DNA of 49,737 nt from the NCBI GenBank assembly GCA_037134895.1, contig JBAXLI010000028.1:1-49737 (forward strand). Direction: 5' to 3'. Positions 23,958 through 33,117 of this stretch are shown piece by piece. The notes beneath the pieces are model-generated. The model searched no databases. It saw only the letters and a program-made list of their open reading frames with translations, and was not told the DNA's origin. The DNA is from CAIRDP01 sp037134895. Lineage in GTDB: Bacteria > Bacteroidota > Bacteroidia > Bacteroidales > FEN-979. The number at the start of each line of letters is the position of its first letter. Position 1 is the first letter of the stretch. The position numbers were made by a program, and so were the translations under genes.

Positions 23958-25349
23958 TTACACTTCCGTTTCCAGGTTAAGGTTTTTTGCCTTCTCCTGA
24001 TCGAACTCTCCTTCCCATCGGGCGACAACCACTGTCGCCAGGCAGTTGCCGATAACATTGGTCGCCGTTCTCGCCATATCCATCAGCTCATCAATACCAA
24101 GAATAATAAAAATTGGCCAGGTTGGCAAGCCGAAACTAGCAGCAGTTCCCAGCAGGATCACCAGTGATGCACGCGGAACTCCGGCCACTCCCTTGCTTGT
24201 AAGCATGAGGGTCAGCATCATGATGATCTGGGTCTCGAACGAGAGATGAATACCCGCCATATTGGCCACAAAGATGGATGCCATGGCGAGATAAAGCGTG
24301 GTGCCGTCGAGATTGAAACTGTACCCGGTTGGAATTACAAAAGCGACTATTTTACGCGGCACGCCGAATTTTTCCATGTTCTCCATAGCCCTGGGAAGGG
24401 CTGATTCGCTGCTGGTTGTTGCAAATGCTATGGTCGCTGGTTCTGAGATCGCCCGAATAAAATTCTTTATCGGGACTTTCAGGAATAATAATATCGGCAG
24501 CAAAACAAGCAACATGAAAGCAATCAGTGAAACATATAAGGTGGCAAGCAGCTCGAAAAGGTTCAGAAGCACCTGCAGTCCCATATGGCCTACACTGTAT
24601 GCTATGGCCGAAAACACAGCGAAGGGGGCAAACAGCATGATCATGTTGGTGAATTTGAACATGACTGCGGTAAGTGACTCGGTGAAACGGAGCATGGGCG
24701 TGCGGTACTGCTCCTTAACCATGGCGACCGCAATTCCGAACAGTATGCTGAAGACTACGATCTGCAGAACCTGTCCGTCGGCTATAGATTTTGCAATGTT
24801 CTCGGGAAATACGTGAAGAATGATATCACGCCAGCTTTGACTGTGGACTTCAGGGAGCGTTCCCTGGGTCATGGCTTCCGGGACTACCACCCCATGTCCG
24901 GCCCCGCTGATGTTGATAGCGAAAAGGCCTATAAACAACGCGAGGGTTGAAACGATCTCAAAATAAAGAATCGACTTCCACCCCATCCTTCCAACCTGCT
25001 TGAGGTCTGCATGCCCTGCGATTCCCGTGACAAGAGTTCCAAACAGAAGGGGGGCAATGATGGTTTTTACCAGGTGGATAAAGATCTGGCTCACCAGGTT
25101 CATCTCCTTTGCTACCACAGGCAGATCATAACCGAATTCGATGCCGGCCAGCATGGCAAAGAAAATCCATGTGGTGAGGCTCCTTTTTTTTACTGCATAA
25201 AACAGGAAGATGCAAATCGGGGTCCAGCGAAGGGGGATCAGCAAAACCCCGGGCAGATTAAGCGCCGCGTAATGATCGGTTAGCAGAACAATAATGACAA
25301 CGGTGAAACTGAGCAGGAATCCGAGCAGCAGGCGTTTTTGTGTAAACAT
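23958..25349 (-). CDS. Dicarboxylate/amino acid:cation symporter (DAACS family)
   Basis: 463 aa, eight helices plus two re-entrant loops. Seen: EMNLVSQIFIHLVKTIIAPLLFGTLVTGI, the serine-rich AFATTSSESALPRAMENMEKFG (first hairpin tip), PTGYSFNLDGTTLYLAMASIFVANMAGI (substrate/cation site with N-x-D-G-T) and LTSKGVAGVPRASLVILLGT (second hairpin). GltP/DctA-type transporters take up glutamate, aspartate or C4-dicarboxylates with Na+ or H+. It may lead a transcript with the TfoX, MFS and peptidase genes, since gaps are short. Divergent from the YCII-like gene. Confidence 0.95.
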   Translation of the reverse strand: MFTQKRLLLGFLLSFTVVIIVLLTDHYAALNLPGVLLIPLRWTPICIFLFYAVKKRSLTTWIFFAMLAGIEFGYDLPVVAKEMNLVSQIFIHLVKTIIAPLLFGTLVTGIAGHADLKQVGRMGWKSILYFEIVSTLALFIGLFAINISGAGHGVVVPEAMTQGTLPEVHSQSWRDIILHVFPENIAKSIADGQVLQIVVFSILFGIAVAMVKEQYRTPMLRFTESLTAVMFKFTNMIMLFAPFAVFSAIAYSVGHMGLQVLLNLFELLATLYVSLIAFMLLVLLPILLFLKVPIKNFIRAISEPATIAFATTSSESALPRAMENMEKFGVPRKIVAFVIPTGYSFNLDGTTLYLAMASIFVANMAGIHLSFETQIIMMLTLMLTSKGVAGVPRASLVILLGTAASFGLPTWPIFIILGIDELMDMARTATNVIGNCLATVVVARWEGEFDQEKAKNLNLETEV

Positions 25350-25386
25350 GAGACAGGGGTTCGGAAAGTAAATGTAATAAATAATT

Positions 25387-25394
25387 TAACTTTG
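25387..25394 (+). promoter_or_regulatory. -7 box of the YCII-like/acyltransferase unit
   Basis: TAACTTTG, a perfect TAnnTTTG, 19 nt ahead of the ATG at 25413. It rules out the longer in-frame start at 25338. Confidence 0.6.
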
Positions 25395-25412
25395 CCACAG
25401 AAACCAAAGATT

Positions 25413-25700
25413 ATGTTTGCTTTTCATTCAACCTATCTTGTTCCCCTGCCCGAGGTCGATATATATCTTGAGTCCCACCGGGCTTTTCTTAAAACACTCA
25501 TCGGTAAACATCTTATTTGCTCGGGGCCTATGGTGCCGCGAACAGGCGGATTTATCCTGCTTATGGCAGCCGATAAGGAGGAAGCTCTGCGGATTATGTC
25601 GCAGGATCCTTATGCGATTCACGGCGTAGCGAAATATGAGCTTATCGAATTCGAACTGAAGAGCTCCGCCAATGGCTTCCGCGAACTTCTGAACCTGTAA
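25413..25700 (+). CDS. YCII-related domain protein
   Basis: 95 aa from ATG 25413, a ferredoxin-like alpha/beta fold of the YciI family. Seen: HSTYLVPLPEVDIYLESHRAFLKTLI (the H-R-x-F-L pattern), GPMVPRTGGFILLMAADKEEALRIMSQDPYAIHGVAKYELIEF (the D-P-Y-x-x-x-G/H-V segment). The fold is usually dimeric with a His/Asp pair. Function is unknown in this context. It is first in a two-gene unit ahead of the acyltransferase, from which it is 24 nt away. Confidence 0.88.
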   Translation: MFAFHSTYLVPLPEVDIYLESHRAFLKTLIGKHLICSGPMVPRTGGFILLMAADKEEALRIMSQDPYAIHGVAKYELIEFELKSSANGFRELLNL

Positions 25701-25724
25701 ATCATTCTCATTTTATCGGGCCTT

Positions 25725-26591
25725 ATGAACCTCCTGCTTACAGGGATCTTCCTGTTTTTTGTCTTCCTCATCGGATTGCTGCCGTTCCCGTTGCTTTACC
25801 TGCTCTCTGATTTCGGACAGTTCTTTCTCCGCAGCATCATGGGCTACCGCAAAAAAGTTATCATTTCAAACCTCAGGTCTGCCTTCCCCGATCTTGCTCC
25901 TGAAGACCTGAACAGGATTGTCGTACAGGTTTATAAAAACCTGGCGGATGTCCTTGCCGAAGGGATCAAAGGCTTCTCGATGCTTCCGGCAACGGTTAAA
26001 AAAAGACATTTTATTCTGAACCCGGAAGTGATCGAACCTCTGCTTGAACAGGGTAAAAGCGTTATTGCAATGCCCGCTCATTTCAACAACTGGGAATGGG
26101 GCAGCATGTCGCCCGGACTGTTTACCAAACACCCCATTATCGCCTTTTACAAGCCTCTCAGCAATCCTTACATCAACAGGTTCATGAAATGGAGCAGGGC
26201 AAAATTCGGAACAAACCTTGCATCTATTTTCGAGACATACGACATTTTTGAACAGAACGCCAATATCCCTTCGGCATATATCATGGCTGCCGACCAGAGT
26301 CCGTCAAAACCCGATAAAGCCTACTGGATACCTTTCCTTGGCCGCGAAACTGCCTTTCTTCACGGGCCTGAGAAATATGCCCGCATGTATAATTTTCCCG
26401 TTGTATATGTGGATGTGCAACGAGTGAAACGGGGGTATTACACTCTTTTTGTCAGTATGATTGCGGATGATCCGGCATCGCTGCCCGAAGGAGAGATCAC
26501 AAGACGCTACGCTTTAAAACTGGAGGATGCCATCCGCAAAACACCCGGTAGCTGGCTGTGGTCACATAAGAGATGGAAACTCTCACGATAA
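25725..26591 (+). CDS. Lysophospholipid/lipid A-type acyltransferase (LpxL/HtrB family)
   Basis: 288 aa. An N-terminal membrane helix (LLLTGIFLFFVFLIGLLPFPL) is followed by YRKKVIISNLRSAFP, then AMPAHFNNWEWGS with the H-x4-E catalytic motif, then FYKPLSNPYINRFMKW, AADQSPSK and the family C-terminus PGSWLWSHKRWK. It transfers an acyl chain from acyl-ACP to a lipid A or related lipid at the inner membrane face. The length matches the family. The 3' end overlaps the convergent acyl-CoA synthetase gene by 9 nt. A role in lipid A is the likeliest but lipoamino lipids are possible in Bacteroidota. Confidence 0.92.
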   Translation: MNLLLTGIFLFFVFLIGLLPFPLLYLLSDFGQFFLRSIMGYRKKVIISNLRSAFPDLAPEDLNRIVVQVYKNLADVLAEGIKGFSMLPATVKKRHFILNPEVIEPLLEQGKSVIAMPAHFNNWEWGSMSPGLFTKHPIIAFYKPLSNPYINRFMKWSRAKFGTNLASIFETYDIFEQNANIPSAYIMAADQSPSKPDKAYWIPFLGRETAFLHGPEKYARMYNFPVVYVDVQRVKRGYYTLFVSMIADDPASLPEGEITRRYALKLEDAIRKTPGSWLWSHKRWKLSR

Positions 26592-28376
26592 ATACATCGA
26601 GTCGATCACTGAAGCATACTTGGTGGCAATCACCTTGCGTTTTACCTTCAGGGTGCTGGTGAGTGCTTCATTTTCAATAGTAAAAGGCTCAGGCAGCAAG
26701 GTGAATTTCACGACTTTTTCATGGGGGATAAGCTCTTCCTGCAGGACTTCAAGCCGGCGCCTGAAAAATTCAAGCACTGCGGCATCTTTGATCAGGACCG
26801 GGTCGCTGGTTAATTTAGCGCTGATCTCCGGAAACTGGGATTTGAGGGCTGCAAACGAAGGAACGATAAGTGCCGAGATGAATTTACGGTTATCGCCAAG
26901 CACAACGATCTGCTCAATGAAAGGGTCATCGCCAAGTATCAGTTCCACCTTCTGGGGGGAAACGAATTTTCCGCCCGAAGTTTTGAAGATGTCATTGATC
27001 CTGTCAAGCATGATGAGGTTGCCCAACTCACTGAATTTGCCCTGGTCCCCGCTATGGTACCAGCCGTCTTTCAGCACTTTTGCAGTCTCTTCGGGTTTGT
27101 TGTAATATCCCTTGAAAACGGCCGGGCCCTTGATCAGGATCTCTCCTGTGTCACTGATCTTAACTTCAGTGCCGGGCATAACGGTTCCGCTTGCTTCAAA
27201 TTCATACACGTCGTCCCTGAAACAGGAAACAGTTGCTGTAGTTTCAGTTGCGCCGTACCCGTAATTCACAAACAATCCAGCCCCGTGATAGAACCTCAGC
27301 AATTCGGGCCTGATGGCTGCTCCGGCACAGGGGAGAAAGCGCACGTTCCCCCCGAAAATTGACCTGAGTTTCTTCAGCACGAGAATCTCAGCAATTCCAC
27401 GTCTGATCTTTACTCCCAGTGGAGGCGGCTGATTGTTTTTAAGATAAGCCGAATGTTCCTGTCCGGCTAACATAGCCCAATCGAAGATCTTCCGTTTTCC
27501 GGGAGCCCACTTTGCCTCTTCGATCTTTATTCCCTCATAGGTCTTTTCAAAAAACCTGGGAACGGTACACATCACGGTAGGCCTGGCCAGGGGAAGCTCT
27601 TCAATGACTGTTTTTGGATTCTCGAGGAAAACGTTGGTTGCGCCATGGTGAAGCATGTAAAAGGTCCAGGCCCTTTCGAAGATATGGCTTAACGGAAGAA
27701 AACATAACGAAACATCGGCATCTGAAACCTTCAGCCTGTCATCATGGTTTTTAATGCAACTGATGAAATTGTCCTGTCCCAGCATGACGCCCTTGGGTTC
27801 GCCGGTGGTCCCGGAGGTATAGATGATGGTTGCAAGGTCGTCGGCCTCAGCCGATAGCAGGATCTGTTCAAGACGTTCCCTGTATAATCCCTGTTCCCCG
27901 ATTTTCAGAAATTCTTCCCAGGATAAACATCGGGAATCATCATCCGCCGAAAGGCAATCATGAAAACAAACCACTGTTTTAAGGCTCTTACAGTAATCAA
28001 AAAGCCATACGGCTTTCTCAAACTGCTCACGGTTGCCCACAAACATGAGCTCCATCTTAGTTTCGTCAACAATGTACTTCAGCTGCTGCTTCGAAGCTGT
28101 GGCGAAAAACGGGACGGCTACTCCCCTGATGGCGAGGATGCCCAGGTCGGTGAAGGTCCACTGGGGTTTGTTGTCACTGAAGATCCCGATGTTGGACTTC
28201 ACTCCGAAACCCATGGCCAGAAGGGATTCTGCAACCCGGTTTGTGATACCCGAAAGCTCCTGCCAGTTATAGCTTGTGTATTCCTTTGTGCCAGGTTTCC
28301 TGACCCGGAATACTTCGCGTGTACCATAACGTGCAGCACGGTTACGCATCATCTCAACCAGGTGTTTTTCCATCAA
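26583..28376 (-). CDS. Long-chain acyl-CoA synthetase (AMP-forming)
   Basis: 597 aa. ANL-family adenylating enzyme activating fatty acids to acyl-CoA. Seen: TIIYTSGTTGEPKGVML (P-loop, near residue 185), FLPLSHIFERAWTFYML (bacterial/eukaryal long-chain FAA signature), YGYGATETTATVSC (A5), and YHSGDQGKFSELGNLIMLDRINDIFKTSGGKFVSP (A7-A8 hinge and catalytic region). The lysine of the A10 region is seen in the C-terminal part (TLKVKRKVI). It is convergent with the LpxL-like gene and overlaps it by 9 nt. It could supply fatty acid recycling or beta-oxidation; no oxidation genes are in the window. Confidence 0.95.
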   Translation of the reverse strand: MMEKHLVEMMRNRAARYGTREVFRVRKPGTKEYTSYNWQELSGITNRVAESLLAMGFGVKSNIGIFSDNKPQWTFTDLGILAIRGVAVPFFATASKQQLKYIVDETKMELMFVGNREQFEKAVWLFDYCKSLKTVVCFHDCLSADDDSRCLSWEEFLKIGEQGLYRERLEQILLSAEADDLATIIYTSGTTGEPKGVMLGQDNFISCIKNHDDRLKVSDADVSLCFLPLSHIFERAWTFYMLHHGATNVFLENPKTVIEELPLARPTVMCTVPRFFEKTYEGIKIEEAKWAPGKRKIFDWAMLAGQEHSAYLKNNQPPPLGVKIRRGIAEILVLKKLRSIFGGNVRFLPCAGAAIRPELLRFYHGAGLFVNYGYGATETTATVSCFRDDVYEFEASGTVMPGTEVKISDTGEILIKGPAVFKGYYNKPEETAKVLKDGWYHSGDQGKFSELGNLIMLDRINDIFKTSGGKFVSPQKVELILGDDPFIEQIVVLGDNRKFISALIVPSFAALKSQFPEISAKLTSDPVLIKDAAVLEFFRRRLEVLQEELIPHEKVVKFTLLPEPFTIENEALTSTLKVKRKVIATKYASVIDSMYLS

Positions 28377-28512
28377 TATGTTATGTTTTGCTTTGCAAAT
28401 CTGCGACTTTTAAACGGAGTAACAAAATAACATATGTCAGATATGTAAAATCATATGCCCTCATTTCGTGGGTTTTGGATCCCGTTTGTTTGCTTTCAGC
28501 TGATTTTTGACG

Positions 28513-28520
28513 TATTTTTG
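28513..28520 (+). promoter_or_regulatory. -7 box of the small coiled-coil membrane protein gene
   Basis: TATTTTTG, a perfect TAnnTTTG, 45 nt ahead of the ATG at 28565. An AGGGGAAAG stretch precedes the start codon. Confidence 0.5.
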
Positions 28521-28564
28521 TATCACTTTTTGACTTTTCCCGGATTAAGGGGAAAGCAAAAGAT

Positions 28565-28870
28565 ATGACAGTAACAACTATTGATCTCTACCAGATTCTG
28601 AGAACCAGGATTGGTGAAAAGGAAGCGAAAGCCCTGGTTGAATTTGTAGAGTTAAAGGTTCAGGTTAAACTGAAAGAAGAAATGAACTCCTTTGCGACAA
28701 GCAGCGATATTATTACCTTGAAAGGGGAAATTACAAATGTCAGGGACGAGCTCCATCAGGTTGAGCTGAGAATTGAAAAGGTACGGTCAGACCTGATCAA
28801 ATGGATGTTCGTTTTCTGGATGGGTCAGATCAGTGTGACCGTGGCCTTGGTCATGCTTCTGATGAAATGA
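28565..28870 (+). CDS. Small coiled-coil membrane protein (DUF1640/Bdr-like)
   Basis: 101 aa: a long helical coiled-coil segment (EAKALVEFVELKVQVKLKEEM and ITNVRDELHQVELRIEKVRSD) and a single C-terminal membrane helix (WMFVFWMGQISVTVALVMLLM). This build matches the DUF1640 (CCDC90-like) family, which is often found as small single-gene copies in Bacteroidota. The name is tentative. It is monocistronic, between the acyl-CoA synthetase start and the exported protein gene's terminator. Confidence 0.72.
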   Translation: MTVTTIDLYQILRTRIGEKEAKALVEFVELKVQVKLKEEMNSFATSSDIITLKGEITNVRDELHQVELRIEKVRSDLIKWMFVFWMGQISVTVALVMLLMK

Positions 28871-28900
28871 AAGCTCTTCCAAGCTCCCTTCCCTGAATTG

Positions 28901-28931
28901 AAAAAGCCGGCAGGATTCTCCCCTGCCGGCT
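28901..28931 (-). terminator. Terminator of the exported protein gene at 28958
   Basis: On the minus strand a 10-bp perfect stem, AGCCGGCAGG with CCTGCCGGCT, loop of 7 nt, followed by TTTTT. It lies 27 nt past the gene's stop. The T-run is on the minus side only, so it does not clearly serve the gene upstream on the plus strand. Confidence 0.78.
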
Positions 28932-28957
28932 GTCAAACACATCAACTAACAAAACAT

Positions 28958-29695
28958 TTATTGGGTTATAATCGACCTGATCTCCGAATCGTAACTGTTG
29001 ATCACATCCATCCACTCATCCATCGCTGTCTGCCAGGAGCCTGCTCCGTAAAGTTTCTCGTACGTCGCCTTGGGTCCCGGATCCTTCTGCCACCCGTCAT
29101 AGGTGTCGAAAGACCAAAGCAGGGCAACATCGGGGCCGTCCTTGAAATGAAGGTCATTGTCCAGCACAATGAATGCGGTGGTTCCAAGTGTTTCATACAC
29201 TTTCTTCAGCTTCTCGCATAGTGCCTTGAACCTGTAATACTGCTTCGGTTTCAGGTCAACTGACCAGATTTCATAATGTTTCGACTTCTTGAAAATATCC
29301 CATCCGTAAGAAAGCTCGGAATTGAAATCGTAAATACCCGTTGGCCCGTATTCCTGCACCAAAGGATCTATCGTAGCGTCCCAATCGGCCTGGTGGCCGT
29401 TTTCCTTAGTCGGGCGTGTGTCAAGTGATCCATAGGCAGTGGGACCCATTACCCAGACATACCAGCCGGTCTTGGGGCCGTATTCAATCCTCCTGAGGCC
29501 TGCAACATAAGGGCCCTCGGGATGGAACTTCTTGTTATGGGCAAGGATGGCGGCTTCAAATTTATCCTCCATACCCCTCTTCGGAAGTATCATCTGGCTC
29601 TCAATCACCATCGGGGTGCTGCCCGAACCAGACTGCGCATTGGCATTTACTGCAAAACATAAAGCCATCAGCACTATTATCATATATTTTTTCAT
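28958..29695 (-). CDS. Exported protein of unknown function
   Basis: 245 aa with a signal peptide (MKKYMIIVLMALCFAVNANAQ, cleavage after the final A-Q region expected). The mature part contains ESQMILPKRGMEDKFEAAIL, RRIEYGPKTGWYVWVMGPTAYG and later YRFKALCEKLKKVYE, DPGPKATYEKLYG and MDEWMDVINSYDSEIRS, which would suit an alpha/beta dimeric-barrel-like unit; this is a guess. It has aromatic residues in abundance (W and Y) and one Cys only. It is monocistronic, with its own terminator. No family recognised. Confidence 0.75.
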   Translation of the reverse strand: MKKYMIIVLMALCFAVNANAQSGSGSTPMVIESQMILPKRGMEDKFEAAILAHNKKFHPEGPYVAGLRRIEYGPKTGWYVWVMGPTAYGSLDTRPTKENGHQADWDATIDPLVQEYGPTGIYDFNSELSYGWDIFKKSKHYEIWSVDLKPKQYYRFKALCEKLKKVYETLGTTAFIVLDNDLHFKDGPDVALLWSFDTYDGWQKDPGPKATYEKLYGAGSWQTAMDEWMDVINSYDSEIRSIITQ

Positions 29696-29975
29696 TTCGT
29701 GGTTTTTTTAATTAATACTCGATTGCTTGAAAATCCTTCGCAAGGTACAACATCTATTATTTTAAGTCAATCTAAATTAAAATAATATTATAAAGATTTA
29801 ATAAAAACTCAACCTTATGGCAAATAGTGGAAATTTAACACATTGGGGTCCGGAACCTGGGTTTCAAAACCGAAAGAGGACAATTGAGACGAAAATATTT
29901 GTCTGGTATATTTTCAAAATAACCTCCCTGAACGCAAAAGTTTTGCATTTTTGCTGTAATGACGAGCCCTGACGA

Positions 29976-32900
29976 ATGAATTTTAAAAATCTTTCCTTCT
30001 TTCTGTTTCTTTTATTTTCATCAACCCTGCCGCTGCATGCACAAACACAGCCAGCGCCTGGTCAGACTCCTTATCCGCCTTTGTATTTTGATCATCTTGG
30101 CCGTGAAAACGGGCTTCCCTCTGAAGTCGTTTTCTGTGCAATACAGGACTTTGAAGGGTATATCTGGGTAGGAACAACCAACGGGCTTGCAAGGTATGAC
30201 GGGCATGATATGAAGATATTCAGGTCAATCCCCGGTGACAGCACATCACTTGTCGACAATAGCATTTACGACCTTCACCAGTCAAAAGATTCCCTGATCT
30301 GGATCGGGACAGGGAATGGGTTGAGCGTATATGATCCAAATACAGGGCTGATTAAAAACTTTCCTTTCGACACAAAAAAGCCGGACGGTTTTCCGGCAAG
30401 ACGAATCTATTCATTTCATGAGGAGGCTGACGGATCCTTATGGGTGGGAACCGATGATGGGATTGTGGTAGTTTCCGGAAGCGGCAGGATGTTCCATCAC
30501 ATCAGGATCAGCCTTTGCCCCGATCCCCTGAAAAGGGAATATAATATGAATATTGTAAGCTGCATAACCTCCTTCCCCGGGGATCAGGGCAAACTGCTTA
30601 TAGGAACTATGGGCGGACTTCTTCGGTTTGATAAGAAAACGAATTCGGTCGACAGGGATTACATGGGGCCTGTGTTACCGCGGACTATGATACGCGGGAT
30701 CCTCCCCGATTCAAATATGCAGGTCTGGGTCTGCGGATGGGGCATGGGGCTGACTTGCTTCGACCTGAGAAAAGAGAGCTGGAAATCGTTTTACCCGGAT
30801 TCAAAGAAAATCACAATCCTTTCTCTCATACCTAAAAACCGGGATGAACTATGGCTGGGAACCGACGGAATGGGCCTGGCAATATTCAATAAGCGAAACT
30901 CCTCCTTCTTTTTCTACAAGAATAATGCGAAAAACCAGGGATCCGCTCTCCCTGATGTGATCCACGGGGGAGCTTATTTCAACAGCAAACAGGATTTCTG
31001 GATCTGGGGGAATGGTATTGACATTGAGAACAGGGAACTTTTTTCGTTTAAGCAGATCAGGGCCCCTTTCAGGTTCTGGTGGATGAGTTCGTTTTTCAGG
31101 GATGGAAAAAACGATCAGCTGTTTGCCGGTGCATATCGATGCAACGGAATGCCCGTATTTGATCTGAAAAGAGAAGCCTGGAAGCTTATCAATACCGATT
31201 TCCCCCTGCCAAAGGAAGGACTTTCGGTCAACCAGTTTTTAAGGGACTCCCAAAACAGGCTATGGGTCAGCACAAGAAGCGGGCTGACATATTACGACCG
31301 GGAGGCTGATCTGCTCAGGCTTTTCAAGACACCCGAAGGGGAAACCCCGAAACTGAGTGACCCTGTGGTTTACGGACTGTTTGAAGATGCCGACGGAAAT
31401 CTCTGGGCAGGAACCCGCTACGACGGGGTCATGCGGATCAGCAGGGACCGTAAAAGAATTGAAAATTTCAGGCATATACCGGGTGATCCTCAATCACTTA
31501 TTGAAGGAACTCATTTTCTTTCTTTCCAGGCTGATAAGTTCAATAGGGTCTGGATGGGATGTAGGAACGGAGTCAGCATCTATGATCCTGTAAATAAAAA
31601 ATTCAGCAACATCCTGATGGATACCCTGCAGAAATACGGAATCAAAAAGAGATGGGTGAACGGGATGGAAAAAGATTCGCTTGGAAGGATCTGGGTGGCC
31701 ATCGATGAGGCCGGACTGGTGAGAGCAGAACCCCGGGCCGACGGATCTTTTGGGATAAGGACCTTCCATTCGGGTAACGGAATGAACGATCCCGGTACAG
31801 GCATGATCGCTAAAGATCCCGATGGAGGGTTCTGGGTATTGAACAATGGCCTGCTGTATGTGAACCCATATATTGAACAGTTCCAGGTTATTGACATAAA
31901 AAACGGGCTTCATGAAAATCCCAGCGGATCGTCAAGGGTTTATATTGATGAAGAAGGAATGATTTACCTGGGGGATTCAATCGGATTCGAAACAAGGAAC
32001 ATGAAAGACATTCCGTTTAAAGCTCAACAAACTCTCTACCTCAAGGTCGAGTCGACTGAGATCAATGGCAAGGTAAGCCCTGAACTGCTTGCCTTCCGGC
32101 AAAATGCCATCCGGGAACTTAATGCAGATCAGAACAACCTCACTTTTCACTATGCTGCTATCTGTTTTCACAGAAGCGGCCAGGTTCATTACAGGTATAA
32201 ACTCATCGGGTATGATACGGCATGGGTTAATGCCGAAACATCAAAAGAAGCCCGTTACACCAACCTTCCCCCAGGCAGGTATTCGTTTATTGTAAGCGCG
32301 TCCCAGGGTTTGGGATGGGATGAAGTGAAACAGCCTGTTCAGTTTATTATTCCTCCGCATATCTGGCAAAGATTGTGGTTCATTCTTGCCTGCATGACCC
32401 TGGTCTTTGCGATAATAACGGTCATCTACCGTTATCGTGTAAACCAGCTTCTGAAAGTCGAACGGCTGAGAACAAGGATCGCAACCGACCTCCATGATGA
32501 CGTTAGCTCAACCTTAAGCAGCATCTCTATCCTCAGCGATATTGTAATACAGCAGACTGAGGACCGGAAATCGGCCGGAATGATCTCTGAAATCGGGAAC
32601 AGCGCGAAAGAGATGCTTGAACGCATCGACGATATTATTTGGGCTGTCAACCCCTCAAATGACACCTTCCAGGACCTCGGACTCAGGATCAGGGAATACG
32701 CCATCCCCCTGTTTGAATCGAAGAATATTGCATTTTTCATCGACATGCCCGAAAGGCTTGATGATGTTAAATTGCAGATGGATGTAAGGAGAAACCTGTA
32801 CCTGATTGCCAAGGAAGCGATCAACAACCTAATTAAATATTCGGCTTGCAGCAATGCATGGATTATTTTCAGGGAAGAATCATCCCATCTGGTACTGGAA

Positions 32901-33059
32901 GTAAAGGATGACGGAACTGGATTTGACCCGATGAAAAAAACCAACCGCAACGGTTTGAAGAATATGAAAAAAAGGGCTGAACAGATAAAGGGGTCCCTTG
33001 AGGTGAATTCACAACCCGGGACCGGAACCCGTATTTTGCTGAAAGTAAGAACCATATGA
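29976..33059 (+). CDS. Propeller-type sensor histidine kinase (Reg_prop / Y_Y_Y / HisKA_3)
   Basis: 1027 aa. A signal peptide (SLPLHAQ-like end) leads into a periplasmic part with many two-component propeller repeats, for example FEGYIWVGTTNGLARYDG, DSLIWIGTGNGLSVYDP and DGSLWVGTDDG, together two beta-propellers. A Y_Y_Y domain (about 725-790, YRYKLIGYDTAWVN) and one membrane helix (LWFILACMTLVFAIITVIYRY) follow. Inside the cell are RIATDLHDDVSSTLSSI (phosphoacceptor His near residue 840, HisKA_3 type) and an ATPase domain with VKDDGTGFDP. There is no receiver domain, so the partner is the separate regulator downstream. The ligand is unknown; in relatives it is often a glycan or other polymer breakdown product. 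Confidence 0.95.
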   Translation: MNFKNLSFFLFLLFSSTLPLHAQTQPAPGQTPYPPLYFDHLGRENGLPSEVVFCAIQDFEGYIWVGTTNGLARYDGHDMKIFRSIPGDSTSLVDNSIYDLHQSKDSLIWIGTGNGLSVYDPNTGLIKNFPFDTKKPDGFPARRIYSFHEEADGSLWVGTDDGIVVVSGSGRMFHHIRISLCPDPLKREYNMNIVSCITSFPGDQGKLLIGTMGGLLRFDKKTNSVDRDYMGPVLPRTMIRGILPDSNMQVWVCGWGMGLTCFDLRKESWKSFYPDSKKITILSLIPKNRDELWLGTDGMGLAIFNKRNSSFFFYKNNAKNQGSALPDVIHGGAYFNSKQDFWIWGNGIDIENRELFSFKQIRAPFRFWWMSSFFRDGKNDQLFAGAYRCNGMPVFDLKREAWKLINTDFPLPKEGLSVNQFLRDSQNRLWVSTRSGLTYYDREADLLRLFKTPEGETPKLSDPVVYGLFEDADGNLWAGTRYDGVMRISRDRKRIENFRHIPGDPQSLIEGTHFLSFQADKFNRVWMGCRNGVSIYDPVNKKFSNILMDTLQKYGIKKRWVNGMEKDSLGRIWVAIDEAGLVRAEPRADGSFGIRTFHSGNGMNDPGTGMIAKDPDGGFWVLNNGLLYVNPYIEQFQVIDIKNGLHENPSGSSRVYIDEEGMIYLGDSIGFETRNMKDIPFKAQQTLYLKVESTEINGKVSPELLAFRQNAIRELNADQNNLTFHYAAICFHRSGQVHYRYKLIGYDTAWVNAETSKEARYTNLPPGRYSFIVSASQGLGWDEVKQPVQFIIPPHIWQRLWFILACMTLVFAIITVIYRYRVNQLLKVERLRTRIATDLHDDVSSTLSSISILSDIVIQQTEDRKSAGMISEIGNSAKEMLERIDDIIWAVNPSNDTFQDLGLRIREYAIPLFESKNIAFFIDMPERLDDVKLQMDVRRNLYLIAKEAINNLIKYSACSNAWIIFREESSHLVLEVKDDGTGFDPMKKTNRNGLKNMKKRAEQIKGSLEVNSQPGTGTRILLKVRTI

Positions 33060-33067
33060 ACATATGA

Positions 33068-33098
33068 TTGTTTCGCCCCGGCTTCTGTTGTAATATTG
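33068..33098 (+). promoter_or_regulatory. Possible promoter of the response regulator gene
   Basis: TTG at 33068-33070 and TAATATTG at 33091-33098 (one mismatch to TAnnTTTG), 20 nt apart, ahead of the TTG start at 33118. The kinase gene ends at 33059, so the regulator may also be read from the kinase transcript. Confidence 0.4.
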
Positions 33099-33117
33099 TA
33101 AACAAATCTCTACTGCC

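Noticed and set aside
28905..28931. Terminator of the small coiled-coil membrane protein gene on the plus strand
   Set aside because: The stem is followed by GTCAAAC on that strand; the T-run exists only on the minus strand.
29976..33059. Hybrid two-component protein
   Set aside because: The protein ends after the ATPase domain; there is no receiver or DNA-binding domain.
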